From positions 1 to 64,000 of the forward strand of contig JAZQKK010000033.1 of NCBI GenBank assembly GCA_045542115.1: a stretch of 64,000 nucleotides of DNA, written 5' to 3'. Shown in pieces: positions 41,161-48,854 of the stretch. The translations under genes were made by a program, and so were the position numbers. Within the stretch, counting starts at the first letter, position 1. Each line of letters opens with the position of its first letter. This stretch comes from RGIG995 sp045542115 (GTDB taxonomy: Bacteria; Bacillota; Clostridia; Oscillospirales; UBA644). A model generated the notes under the pieces. It was not told where the DNA came from. It saw only the letters and a program-made list of their open reading frames with translations, and searched no databases.

Positions 41161-41448
41161 ATGCGAAGTCAAACGAATAAAAACAGCACGGCCTTTTCCC
41201 GGAAAAAAAAGATTGATTTGATCTTTGCCGGAATTGCTCTCACGTTCTTGATTCTAATGGTTATTTTGCTGATTCAATTCTCCGGGTTGCGAAAACAGAA
41301 TGCAGCACGCCCCGAAGAATACGGAACGGTGATGCAACAGTTGAACGAGGTAAAAACGCAGAAGAACGATTTGGAATCCAAAGTTGATGCCCTGATGAGA
41401 GAGATTGACGAGTTAAACAAAAAAATCTCTTCTCTGAGCGGAAATTGA
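41161..41448 (+). CDS. Small membrane protein with coiled coil
   Basis: 95 residues: a basic N-terminus (FSRKKKIDL), one membrane helix (IFAGIALTFLILMVILLIQF, residues ~22-41) and a heptad-like coiled coil (LNEVKTQKNDLESKVDALMREIDELNKKI) outside. The plan resembles FtsL/DivIC-like or stalk proteins but sequence alone does not place it. GGGAGG precedes the ATG. It is followed 9 bases later by the deacetylase-like gene, which has a matching coiled coil, so the two may pair. Confidence 0.7.
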   Translation: MRSQTNKNSTAFSRKKKIDLIFAGIALTFLILMVILLIQFSGLRKQNAARPEEYGTVMQQLNEVKTQKNDLESKVDALMREIDELNKKISSLSGN

Positions 41449-41457
41449 GGTGTCAGT

Positions 41458-42351
41458 ATGAGATTTGCAAGCGTATTTATAACCTTTGTTGCCGCATTGG
41501 CCTCATTGCTATTGATATTCGGTTGTTACAAAGAGAAAACCGCGATTGAAAACATTGGCGGATTTGAAGACGTAGTCCAAAAAACCGAATCCTATCGAAA
41601 AGAAATTGGCGACCTTGAAACGAAATTAACGGAACTTACAACGCAAAAAGCCAAGGCGGAAGAAACTTTGTCACTGTTGCAAAGTCGTGAAAATTACAAA
41701 ACGACTCCCACGGCATTTTTAACCTTTGACGGCGGATTTTCACAAAACACCGTTGACGTAGTCAAAACGTTGGACAAACACGAATTAAAAGGTACCTTTT
41801 TCGTGGTTGGAACGAATCTTAAAACCAGCGAAACCTTGCGCGGAGCACTGAAATCCGCCTGGGAATCCGGGCACAAAATCGGAATCCGCTCCTATTCCGA
41901 CGATTTTAAAAAGGTCTATTCCAGCGAAGACGCATATTTTCAAGATTTATACGCCTGCCGCGATATGGTCAAAGAAATTACAGGTGAGGTACCCATATTA
42001 GTCCGGATGCCCGGAGGAACAGCAACTGCGGAAGTTCTGTTTAAACGGTACACGGGAAGCAAGGACGTCTTCCCCAAAGTATTGGCTCGTCTGGAAGCAG
42101 AAGGTTTTATGGTCAACGACTGGACCGTAGACTCGGAAAACGCCACGAATTCCGATATCGACGATATTGTTTCTACCACTTTAAAAGGTTCTTCCCGGAC
42201 GTTGAAAGCAACGTATAAGACCTGTGTGGTTTTGTTTACGGATAACAAACGGGCAAACACCTCCCTTTCCCGAATTATTGCCGGACTGAAAGAGCAAGGT
42301 TATACCTTCGCATCTCTCCCCACCGGAATTTGCATTACAAGACAAAGATAA
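41458..42351 (+). CDS. Polysaccharide deacetylase-like protein, catalytic motifs lost
   Basis: 297 residues: N-terminal membrane anchor or lipoprotein-like signal (LLLIFGC at ~19-23), a coiled coil (~35-75) and a NodB domain (~85-290). Active NodB enzymes need TFDDG and H(S/T)xxH. Here these read TFDGG (Asp 91, Gly 92 replacing the metal Asp) and RSYSD (144-148, both His lost). The third motif RMPGG is kept. It probably binds glycan without removing acetyl groups, or has a regulatory role. Operon with the small coiled-coil membrane protein and an HD protein. Confidence 0.8.
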   Translation: MRFASVFITFVAALASLLLIFGCYKEKTAIENIGGFEDVVQKTESYRKEIGDLETKLTELTTQKAKAEETLSLLQSRENYKTTPTAFLTFDGGFSQNTVDVVKTLDKHELKGTFFVVGTNLKTSETLRGALKSAWESGHKIGIRSYSDDFKKVYSSEDAYFQDLYACRDMVKEITGEVPILVRMPGGTATAEVLFKRYTGSKDVFPKVLARLEAEGFMVNDWTVDSENATNSDIDDIVSTTLKGSSRTLKATYKTCVVLFTDNKRANTSLSRIIAGLKEQGYTFASLPTGICITRQR

Positions 42352-42363
42352 GGAGTTTCCATT

Positions 42364-42960
42364 ATGTATAAACCGGAAGCTATGGAAGAAAATAAGAAAG
42401 TCTTTATCAACCTTTTGAAATCGGTTGACCGAAAAGGAATCGACAAACTTTTGGAATACCTTGAATCAAAGACCGACTTTTATACCGCCCCGGCTTCGAC
42501 GAAGTACCATAATAACTGTCTGGGGGGACTGTTGGCGCATACGTTGAACGTGTACAAGAGCTTCAAAGACCTTTTGACTCTCCGCGAAATTGAAATGTCG
42601 GAAGAGAGTATTGTAATCGTTGCATTGCTCCACGATATCTGCAAGTGCAATTATTACGTATTGGAACAAAGAAATCGTAAAATTAACGGAAAATGGGAAC
42701 AAGTGGACGTTTGGTCCAACACAAAGACCGTCTCTCCTCCGCTGCCTCATTCCTATCGTTCCATTCGGATGCTTCAATCCTTTATTCGCCTTACCCCCCA
42801 AGAAGAATTATGTATTTATTATCATATGGGACCCTATGGCGGAGAAGATTACGAGTACCGCTCACTGTTACAGAAAGTCAATTCAGATTACCCCGAAACG
42901 TTGCTTTTTTATACGGCAGACCTCTTCTCTACTTACCTGGACGAAGAGACCTATGAATAA
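42364..42960 (+). CDS. HD domain protein (YhaM-like hydrolase)
   Basis: 198 residues with HD-superfamily metal residues: HNNCLGGLLAHTLNVY near 50-63, HDICK at ~93-97 and YYHMG near 150. The family hydrolyses phosphodiester or phosphomonoester bonds, and this arrangement resembles the nuclease YhaM's HD part without its OB domain. Substrate unknown. RBS AAGGAG precedes ATG by 8-9 bases. Last gene of its operon. Confidence 0.75.
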   Translation: MYKPEAMEENKKVFINLLKSVDRKGIDKLLEYLESKTDFYTAPASTKYHNNCLGGLLAHTLNVYKSFKDLLTLREIEMSEESIVIVALLHDICKCNYYVLEQRNRKINGKWEQVDVWSNTKTVSPPLPHSYRSIRMLQSFIRLTPQEELCIYYHMGPYGGEDYEYRSLLQKVNSDYPETLLFYTADLFSTYLDEETYE

Positions 42961-43008
42961 GATTTCGTCGCTTCACAATTTCGTTTCAAATATGTTACAT
43001 TATCGCCA

Positions 43009-43037
43009 TTGACAAAGTGGAAAAAATGTAGTATAAT
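43009..43037 (+). promoter_or_regulatory. Promoter of tRNA-Met/tRNA-Glu
   Basis: TTGACA (43009-43014), 17-bp spacer, TATAAT (43032-43037). Both boxes are perfect, as usual for tRNA operons. Confidence 0.85.
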
Positions 43038-43070
43038 GGTCGAGCGCCGATAAGTGAAGCGGCAAGCTAT

Positions 43071-43147
43071 GGCGGAATAGCTCAGTTGGCTAGAGCATAC
43101 GGTTCATACCCGTACGGTCGCCGGTTCAAATCCAGCTTCCGCTACCA
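43071..43147 (+). tRNA. tRNA-Met (anticodon CAT)
   Basis: 77-base cloverleaf: acceptor GGCGGAA/TTCCGCT (G-T end pair), anticodon stem TACGG/CCGTA around TTCATAC, T-loop GGTTCAAATCC, encoded CCA. The first acceptor pair is not the C-A mismatch of initiators, so it is elongator Met. An Ile tRNA with lysidine cannot be fully excluded. Confidence 0.9.
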
Positions 43148-43150
43148 AAC

Positions 43151-43225
43151 GGCCCGTTGGTCAAGTGGTTAAGACACGGCCCTTTCACGGCTGTAACAGG
43201 AGTTCGACTCTCCTACGGGTCACCA
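43151..43225 (+). tRNA. tRNA-Glu (anticodon TTC)
   Basis: 75-base cloverleaf: acceptor GGCCCGT/ACGGGTC, anticodon stem CGGCC/GGCTG around CTTTCAC, T-loop GTTCGACTC, encoded CCA. Three bases after tRNA-Met in the same transcript. Confidence 0.95.
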
Positions 43226-43262
43226 AAAAATAGCATCCGATTTTTTCGGATGTTATTTTTTT
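43226..43262 (+). terminator. Terminator of tRNA operon
   Basis: ATAGCATCCGA pairs with TCGGATGTTAT (one G-T), followed by a long T-run. Confidence 0.85.
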
Positions 43263-43285
43263 TGCTTTCTTTTCCCAGAATAATG

Positions 43286-43314
43286 TTGACAATCTTAACG
43301 TAAAGTGTTATAAT
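43286..43314 (+). promoter_or_regulatory. Promoter of zinc-ribbon membrane protein gene
   Basis: TTGACA (43286-43291), 17-bp spacer, TATAAT (43309-43314). Confidence 0.8.
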
Positions 43315-43357
43315 GAATTAGTCATCAACATCAACTATTCTTTAAGGAGTATTTAAT

Positions 43358-43810
43358 ATGAAATGTAATGTTTGTAATGCTGAAATTACGGAAGGCCAGG
43401 CCTTCTGTTCTTACTGCGGAACCAAAATTGAACCCCCTCAAACGGTCACAGCCGAAACCTATGCAACTACGGAATCTGCGGTACAACAACCGGTCATTAC
43501 GTCGGACCTTCCCGCAAGTGACACTACAAAAAATGCAAAGATTGGCTTAATCTTTGGAATTCTTTCGGTGGCAATCAGCTGTCTCGGTCTGATCTTCGGA
43601 ATTATCGGACTTACCAATTCCATAAAAGGAATGAAAACTCCCACCGCAAAGGGAATGGCCATCCCCGGAATGATACTTTCCATCGTCGGAATAGTCTCCA
43701 GCTTCTTTTCCGTTATATACTTATTTGCCTTCATCTACGGTATCGCAATGGGGATAATGGAAGAAAGCATTCCTTCTTATTTAATCACGGTCGTTTCCAA
43801 TCTTCTTTAA
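43358..43810 (+). CDS. Zinc-ribbon DUF4190-like membrane protein
   Basis: 150 residues. An N-terminal zinc ribbon (CNVC at 3-6, CSYCG at 17-21) is followed by a linker and a DUF4190-like hydrophobic hairpin (GLIFGILSVAISCLGLIFGIIGL and a segment around 105-130) with the conserved GMAIPGMILSIVG motif. Function unknown. Such proteins are common single-gene units in clostridia. RBS AAGGAG. Monocistronic. Confidence 0.8.
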   Translation: MKCNVCNAEITEGQAFCSYCGTKIEPPQTVTAETYATTESAVQQPVITSDLPASDTTKNAKIGLIFGILSVAISCLGLIFGIIGLTNSIKGMKTPTAKGMAIPGMILSIVGIVSSFFSVIYLFAFIYGIAMGIMEESIPSYLITVVSNLL

Positions 43811-43824
43811 AATTCTATAAAATC

Positions 43825-43860
43825 AAGCGGCACTTTTTCATTGAAAAAGTGCCGCTTTTT
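43825..43860. terminator. Bidirectional terminator
   Basis: AAGCGGCACTTTTTC pairs with GAAAAAGTGCCGCTT around ATT, T-run after it. Serves convergent genes. Confidence 0.85.
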
Positions 43861-43864
43861 CTCT

Positions 43865-44839
43865 TTAATTCTCGTCTGCGGGATATTGAATTCCAACAGT
43901 TTTGCGAATCATATCCAAAATTTGAAAGGCAGCTTGATGCGGTTTTGGGTCTGTCTGAATCCCCGCAGCCAAACTGTCAGCAAAGGCCTCACATTCGTAC
44001 ACCATATCGTTCTCTTCCGTATAAGGACTAAAAACGGTGCGTTCTCCCGTTTTTAAGGTCATTTCGATCGTCCGGGGTGAGGAGATGGCATCGACCGTCA
44101 TCGTGCCGTTTTCCCCCTGGATCTCACATTGTCTGGACCCGGTGGAAACCTTAGAATAATTCAAATTCACCAGGAAATCGCGATACTTCAACACGGCAGA
44201 CCCCAGTCCGTCCACTCCACCGGGAACTAAAATTCCCGATGCAGTCACGGACTCCGGATTTCCAAACAAATCCAGGGCCGGATACAAACAATAAACGCCA
44301 AGGTCCAACAGTGCGCCGTTGGAGAATTCCGCTTTAAAGGTATTGACGTCTTCCCTGCGGAGATGAGCATCATAACGGCTGGAATACTTTGAAAAATTGA
44401 AATTCACGTTACGAATTGTTCCCAACAACGGCAACTTTTCCTTCATCAGTTTATATGCAGGCATAAACTGTGACTTATATGCTTCTGCAAGATAGACATT
44501 GTTTTTTTGTGCATACTCCGTCATTTTGGTAACTTCTGCAAGATTGGATGCCAAAGGTTTTTCACACAAAACGGGAATATTTCGTTCCAAAAAGAACATC
44601 GTTTGCCGGAAATGGAATGAATTCGGGGATGCGATATACACCGTATCCACGCATTGTGCCATCTCATCCAACGTCTGGCAAGAATGGGGAATGTGATTCT
44701 TCCGGGCAAAGGTCTCCCCTTTCTCCTTGGACCGGGAGTAGATACACCACGGAATCGTCTTTGGGCAAATCGCCAACGCTTGTGCCATCTTCTCCGAAAT
44801 CTCCGACGTACCCACCAAACCGAATCGAATTCGCTTCAT
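43865..44839 (-). CDS. Gfo/Idh/MocA family oxidoreductase
   Basis: 324-residue NAD(P)-dependent sugar or polyol dehydrogenase. N-terminal Rossmann region FGLVGTSEISEKMAQAL (the usual third Gly is Ser), the cofactor/substrate Lys in CEKPLASN (~96) and a C-terminal beta-sheet domain. Substrate unknown. GGAGG is about 12 bases before the ATG. The reading frame of the upstream NfeD-like gene runs 176 bases into this gene in another frame. Confidence 0.88.
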   Translation of the reverse strand: MKRIRFGLVGTSEISEKMAQALAICPKTIPWCIYSRSKEKGETFARKNHIPHSCQTLDEMAQCVDTVYIASPNSFHFRQTMFFLERNIPVLCEKPLASNLAEVTKMTEYAQKNNVYLAEAYKSQFMPAYKLMKEKLPLLGTIRNVNFNFSKYSSRYDAHLRREDVNTFKAEFSNGALLDLGVYCLYPALDLFGNPESVTASGILVPGGVDGLGSAVLKYRDFLVNLNYSKVSTGSRQCEIQGENGTMTVDAISSPRTIEMTLKTGERTVFSPYTEENDMVYECEAFADSLAAGIQTDPKPHQAAFQILDMIRKTVGIQYPADEN

Positions 44840-45116
44840 ATTCTTTTCTATCCTCCGGAATAATTTCTGTCAATACATCTTCGCATCGCACCTGTTTCAC
44901 CCAATTCCGGCTCAACCACAATAGTCCGGCAGACAACACAACAGACAGAGAAATCTGCAACCATAACGGTCCGGAACAAAGACAAACCATCAATCCGCCC
45001 GTACATCCCACGGAAACCCACAGAGCACGATACCGGAGAAAAAACAGTTCCGTAAAAGCAAACAATGCGATAAGACAAAGCCAGGACAAGCCGGGATTTG
45101 AAAATAGAAAATCCAT
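44664..45116 (-). CDS. NfeD-like membrane protein lacking its OB domain
   Basis: Residues 1-75 form NfeD-type membrane helices (LWLQISLSVVLSAGLLWLSRNW is close to the family's third helix). In NfeD proteins a C-terminal OB-fold barrel follows. Here the frame instead runs through the start of the downstream oxidoreductase gene in a different frame, and that part shows no OB features. The ribosome site AAAGGAG and a consensus promoter suggest it is still expressed. It is probably truncated by a deletion or frameshift. The true end may be earlier in function than in sequence. Confidence 0.55.
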   Translation of the reverse strand: MDFLFSNPGLSWLCLIALFAFTELFFLRYRALWVSVGCTGGLMVCLCSGPLWLQISLSVVLSAGLLWLSRNWVKQVRCEDVLTEIIPEDRKEYEANSIRFGGYVGDFGEDGTSVGDLPKDDSVVYLLPVQGERGDLCPEESHSPFLPDVG

Positions 45117-45170
45117 ATAATCACTCCTTTTACGGATATCCTATGCTCGTCCGGAAGTCCCTATGACATC

Positions 45171-45199
45171 AGTATAACAAATTATAAAGACAATGTCAA
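45171..45199 (-). promoter_or_regulatory. Promoter of NfeD-like gene
   Basis: Minus strand TTGACA (45199-45194), 17-bp spacer, TATACT (45176-45171). Confidence 0.75.
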
Positions 45200-45265
45200 G
45201 CATCAACTTTTCGGCATAAGATGAATTGAGCCGTTACGGCTACTTTGTCTAAAAGAGTGATAATT

Positions 45266-45490
45266 ATGAGAACCAAATGCATCGGCGTTCGGTCTGTCAC
45301 GTATGCTCAAAAAGCACAGAACGTTTTAAAAAAATACGGAATTAAAGCCTCACCCCGAAAACGATCGGATTTATCTTCCTCCGGATGCGGCTGGTGTGTT
45401 GACGTACCTCTCCTTCAATCCGAGACTGCCCTGACATTATTAAAAAACAATGGCGTTCGGGTTACCGGTGAAATGTATGATTTACCTTGA
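45266..45490 (+). CDS. DUF3343 family small protein
   Basis: 74 residues: MRTKCIGVRSVTYAQKAQNVLKK... with a central CGWC (SSSGCGWCVDVP). DUF3343 proteins are small, Cys-containing and usually sit beside cysteine desulfurases or selenium genes. A role as sulfur or selenium carrier has been suggested. Here it overlaps a cysteine desulfurase by 14 bases, which fits. ATG 45266 has AGAGTG before it. The upstream TTG has no ribosome site. Confidence 0.75.
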   Translation: MRTKCIGVRSVTYAQKAQNVLKKYGIKASPRKRSDLSSSGCGWCVDVPLLQSETALTLLKNNGVRVTGEMYDLP

Positions 45491-46595
45491 CAATGCAGCC
45501 TCTTCCCATCCGAAACCACCGGAAGTGGTTCGGGCTGTAACCCGTCAATTACGAAGCAACGGTGCAAATCCGGGGCGAAGCGGTCATCAAATGGCAATCA
45601 ACGCCTCGGAAACCGTCTTCAAGTGCAGAACCCAATTAGCAGATTTTTTCGGTGCAGAGCCGGAGACCGTTTTGTTTACCGCAAACACGACCGAGGCAAT
45701 CAATCGGGTGTTTAAAGGGATATTACGACAGGGAGACCACGTGCTGATTTCCGATTTGGAACACAATTCGGTATTACGCCCTTTAATTGCAATGAGGGAT
45801 CGGGGCATCATCTCCTTTGATGTCGTTTCCACCGGGACCCGCGACGAGGAAACGGCGAAAAACTTTGCTGATTCGGTTACTAAAAAAACAAAACTTATCT
45901 TTTGTACTCACGCATCCAACGTTACCGGTAGGATTTTACCCATTCAACAAATCGGTACGTTTTGTCGGGAAAAGGGAATTTTATTTGGCGTAGACGGTGC
46001 ACAAACTGCCGGAACCCAAGCATATAACTTAAAAGAAGACCCTGTGGATATGCTTTGCATTCCCGGTCATAAAGGCCTGTTGGGTCCACAGGGAACCGGG
46101 GCTTTACTCTTAGCAAAACCCTTGGATATGCTCCCTCTGACCGAAGGCGGCACCGGTTCTGATTCCTTATTGGTACGACAACCGTTGATTTTTCCCGACG
46201 GGTACGAAAGTGGAACGCTGAATACCCCGGGGATTGCCGGTCTTCGAGAAGGAGTACGTTACGTTAATACCCATAAAGAAAAAATCCGAAAATTAGAAGA
46301 GAGATTAAGGGATTATTTTCTCAACGAAATTTCAGATTTACAGGATTTTCGCATTATAAGTCCGGGGGAACACTTCGTTTCCACGATTTCCCTTGCCCAC
46401 AAACGTGACCACTCCGAAAAAATAGTCCAATGGCTCGACCATTGCAACATTTGTACCCGTGGTGGATTTCATTGCTCCGCATTAGCTCATCGGACCTTGA
46501 ATACCACTTCGCAAGGAACAGTTCGAATCAGCTTCGGATATCAGAATACCGAACGAGACGTAGCGGAATGTGTGAAATGTTTGAAGAAATATTAA
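45477..46595 (+). CDS. Cysteine desulfurase (aminotransferase class V)
   Basis: 372 residues beginning MIYLDNAASSHPKPPEVV. Releases sulfur from cysteine onto an active-site Cys. The PLP Lys is in CIPGHKGLLGPQGTGALL (~residue 195), His-Gln near VDGAQTAG and active Cys probably in CTRGGFHCSALAH. SufS/CsdA-like but shorter at the C-terminus than IscS. Context (DUF3343) suggests delivery of sulfur or selenium to a small carrier instead of an Fe-S scaffold. Confidence 0.85.
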   Translation: MIYLDNAASSHPKPPEVVRAVTRQLRSNGANPGRSGHQMAINASETVFKCRTQLADFFGAEPETVLFTANTTEAINRVFKGILRQGDHVLISDLEHNSVLRPLIAMRDRGIISFDVVSTGTRDEETAKNFADSVTKKTKLIFCTHASNVTGRILPIQQIGTFCREKGILFGVDGAQTAGTQAYNLKEDPVDMLCIPGHKGLLGPQGTGALLLAKPLDMLPLTEGGTGSDSLLVRQPLIFPDGYESGTLNTPGIAGLREGVRYVNTHKEKIRKLEERLRDYFLNEISDLQDFRIISPGEHFVSTISLAHKRDHSEKIVQWLDHCNICTRGGFHCSALAHRTLNTTSQGTVRISFGYQNTERDVAECVKCLKKY

Positions 46596-46612
46596 AAAAA
46601 TTGGTAATTCTC

Positions 46613-46641
46613 TTGATTTTTCTCGCGTTTACTGTTAAAAT
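46613..46641 (+). promoter_or_regulatory. Promoter of cdaA operon
   Basis: TTGATT (46613-46618), 17-bp spacer, TAAAAT (46636-46641), ahead of a leader of about 80 bases. Confidence 0.6.
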
Positions 46642-46666
46642 GATAATATAATGTTAATTTAAATAA

Positions 46667-46692
46667 ACCGGGTAACACCCGTGCTACCCGGT
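46667..46692 (+). promoter_or_regulatory. Hairpin in the cdaA leader
   Basis: ACCGGGTA (46667-46674) and TACCCGGT (46685-46692) form a perfect 8-bp stem with a 10-base loop, 36 bases before the GTG start. No T-run follows. Confidence 0.55.
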
Positions 46693-46728
46693 CATACGTG
46701 AGAATCCAAGACAAAGGAGTGGGAAAAC

Positions 46729-47598
46729 GTGCTTCCGTTTTTTCAAAGCATCGGCGACTTTATTATAACGACGGTAAAGAATTTCATTTGGCAGGATATT
46801 GTTGATATCGTATTCGTTGCTATCATCATCTTTTATGTCCTGAAATTTATTCGCGATACCCGTGCGGCACAATTGATGAAAGGAATCCTTTTGATTGTCC
46901 TACTCTTTCAGTTGGCAAAAGTTTTGCAGCTGCAAGCCACTTCTTTTATACTTAACAGCACTTTGGAATTTGGGATTCTCGCCGTTCTCATTGTGTTTCA
47001 ACCGGAATTGCGGACACTCCTGGAACGTATTGGCCGCAGCCGAGGTGGAAAGAGCATTCCTTTCTTTGGAGTAGACCGCAATCAGACCGACGTTCAGATC
47101 GCATCGGACATTACCAATATCGTGGACGCAGTCTCCAATATGTCCGCAACAAGGACAGGGGCCCTCATCGTAGTCGAACGTTCCACGAAGCTGGGAGAAG
47201 TCATCAACACGGGGACAACTCTGGATGCGGGCATTGTGTCCGAAATGATTACAAACATCTTTTTTCCGAAGGCACCTCTTCACGACGGAGCAATGATCAT
47301 TCGGGACGGTCGGATCAAGGCGGCCGGATGTTTCTTGCCGTTGACGACGAAAACCCTTGAAAGTGAATTGGGGACACGCCATCGGGCAGGAATCGGAGTC
47401 AGTGAAATTTCCGACGCCGTAGTTATTTTGGTCTCGGAAGAAACCGGCATTATTTCCGTTGCGATGGAAGGGCGTCTGCAACGTAGACTCACGCCCGATG
47501 CCTTGGAAGCACTTTTGACAAAGGAACTGATTTCTTCGGAAAAAGAGAAAAAGGAATCTATCTTCAACATTTTCAAGGGAAGGGGGAATAAATCGTGA
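46729..47598 (+). CDS. cdaA: Diadenylate cyclase CdaA
   Basis: Makes c-di-AMP from two ATP. Three N-terminal membrane helices (residues ~10-90) and a DAC domain with catalytic DGAMIIRDGRI and RHRAG motifs. 289 residues is standard. A GTG start follows AAGGAG. It overlaps cdaR by four bases, the usual cdaA-cdaR pair. c-di-AMP controls potassium and osmolyte balance in Firmicutes. glmM, which often follows, is absent here. Confidence 0.96.
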   Translation: MLPFFQSIGDFIITTVKNFIWQDIVDIVFVAIIIFYVLKFIRDTRAAQLMKGILLIVLLFQLAKVLQLQATSFILNSTLEFGILAVLIVFQPELRTLLERIGRSRGGKSIPFFGVDRNQTDVQIASDITNIVDAVSNMSATRTGALIVVERSTKLGEVINTGTTLDAGIVSEMITNIFFPKAPLHDGAMIIRDGRIKAAGCFLPLTTKTLESELGTRHRAGIGVSEISDAVVILVSEETGIISVAMEGRLQRRLTPDALEALLTKELISSEKEKKESIFNIFKGRGNKS

Positions 47599-48854
47599 AT
47601 AAAAAAAGAAGCGTCAGTGCCTTTTTGGGGAAATTACTTCACGATAACCGTTTTCTTGCGATCCTTTCCATCCTTCTTGCACTTTTTGTTTGGTTTTACA
47701 TTCTTTACATCGTCAATCCGGTCAACGAGACGGTCTTTGATAAAGTAGAAGTCGATCTTGCATACGAAGGCTCCGTTCCGGACCGAAACGGTTATATGTA
47801 TTTAATGACCGACCCGAACCTGACCGTCAGCGTCACCGTTTCCGGGTCCCGTTCGGAACTGCTTAATCTATCCAAAGAAAACATTAAAGCTACTTTGAAT
47901 ATGGATTCTGTCATTTCGGAAGGAACTTACAACATCAGCGTTTCCGCCTCTACCGGAAACAGTAAATTGACTGTTACCGATATCTATCCGAAAGCTTTTA
48001 CCATTGAATTTGCCGCAGAAACCTCGAAGCAAGTTCCGGTAGAACTTCTACCCTCCGGAGCACTTCCTTCCGGGTATGAAATCAACGACCAATCCGTCTC
48101 CCCTCAGACCATTACCGTTACCGGACCTTCTAAAACAGTCGAAACTGTCAGCAAGGCCTACGTAACCGTTCCGCTGACAAACGTCAAGGAAGATATTTCT
48201 GCCGCATACGACGTTTCTCTCGTGACCGAAACGGGGGAAAACGTAGACCGTCGTTATCTGACACTCTCCGACACGTCAGTGCAAGCCGCCGTCGACGTAT
48301 GCTACCGAAAAACGCTCCAAACCGTCGTTGAATTGGATAATCCTTTTGGAAGCAACAAAGAAGATTCTTTTATTACCGTTACTTTGGACAATCCCTATAT
48401 CAAAGCCACCGGAGAGGAAAAGACCCTCTCTGCGGTCGAAAATCTGTTAATCGGTCAAATCAATACGTCTGAAATCACAAAAAATACCGAGATCACTTTA
48501 CCGGTCCCAAAGATAGAAGGTGTAACTTTTAGCGCGGAACAAGTGGTTGCATCCATCACTTTTGATAAGTCCACAGCGACAAAAACATTGACGTTCAAGG
48601 CCTCAGATATTACACCGGTCAATACTCCGGAAGGGAAAATTGCAACAATCGGAACGAATTACGTTTCCATTCGCATCCGAGGAAAAGCAGAAACGCTCAA
48701 AGATTTGACTACGACAACCCTAAAATGCGAAGTAGACCTTTCCGAAAACAGTGCTGACGGAAGTTTCCCTTTAAGAGTCATCCCCACGGCATCCGTATCC
48801 AACGCTGGCTATGACGTTGTCGGCTCTTATTATGCAAAAGTAAATCTGCAATGA
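47595..48854 (+). CDS. cdaR: CdaA regulator CdaR (YbbR-domain protein)
   Basis: One N-terminal membrane helix (FLAILSILLALFVWFYILYIV, ~20-40) and four YbbR repeats outside, recognisable by the VSVTVSGSRSELLNL / ITVTGPSKTVETV segments. Modulates CdaA in the membrane. 419 residues is in range. GTG start, four-base overlap with cdaA, and overlap of four bases with the next gene. Confidence 0.93.
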   Translation: MNKKRSVSAFLGKLLHDNRFLAILSILLALFVWFYILYIVNPVNETVFDKVEVDLAYEGSVPDRNGYMYLMTDPNLTVSVTVSGSRSELLNLSKENIKATLNMDSVISEGTYNISVSASTGNSKLTVTDIYPKAFTIEFAAETSKQVPVELLPSGALPSGYEINDQSVSPQTITVTGPSKTVETVSKAYVTVPLTNVKEDISAAYDVSLVTETGENVDRRYLTLSDTSVQAAVDVCYRKTLQTVVELDNPFGSNKEDSFITVTLDNPYIKATGEEKTLSAVENLLIGQINTSEITKNTEITLPVPKIEGVTFSAEQVVASITFDKSTATKTLTFKASDITPVNTPEGKIATIGTNYVSIRIRGKAETLKDLTTTTLKCEVDLSENSADGSFPLRVIPTASVSNAGYDVVGSYYAKVNLQ

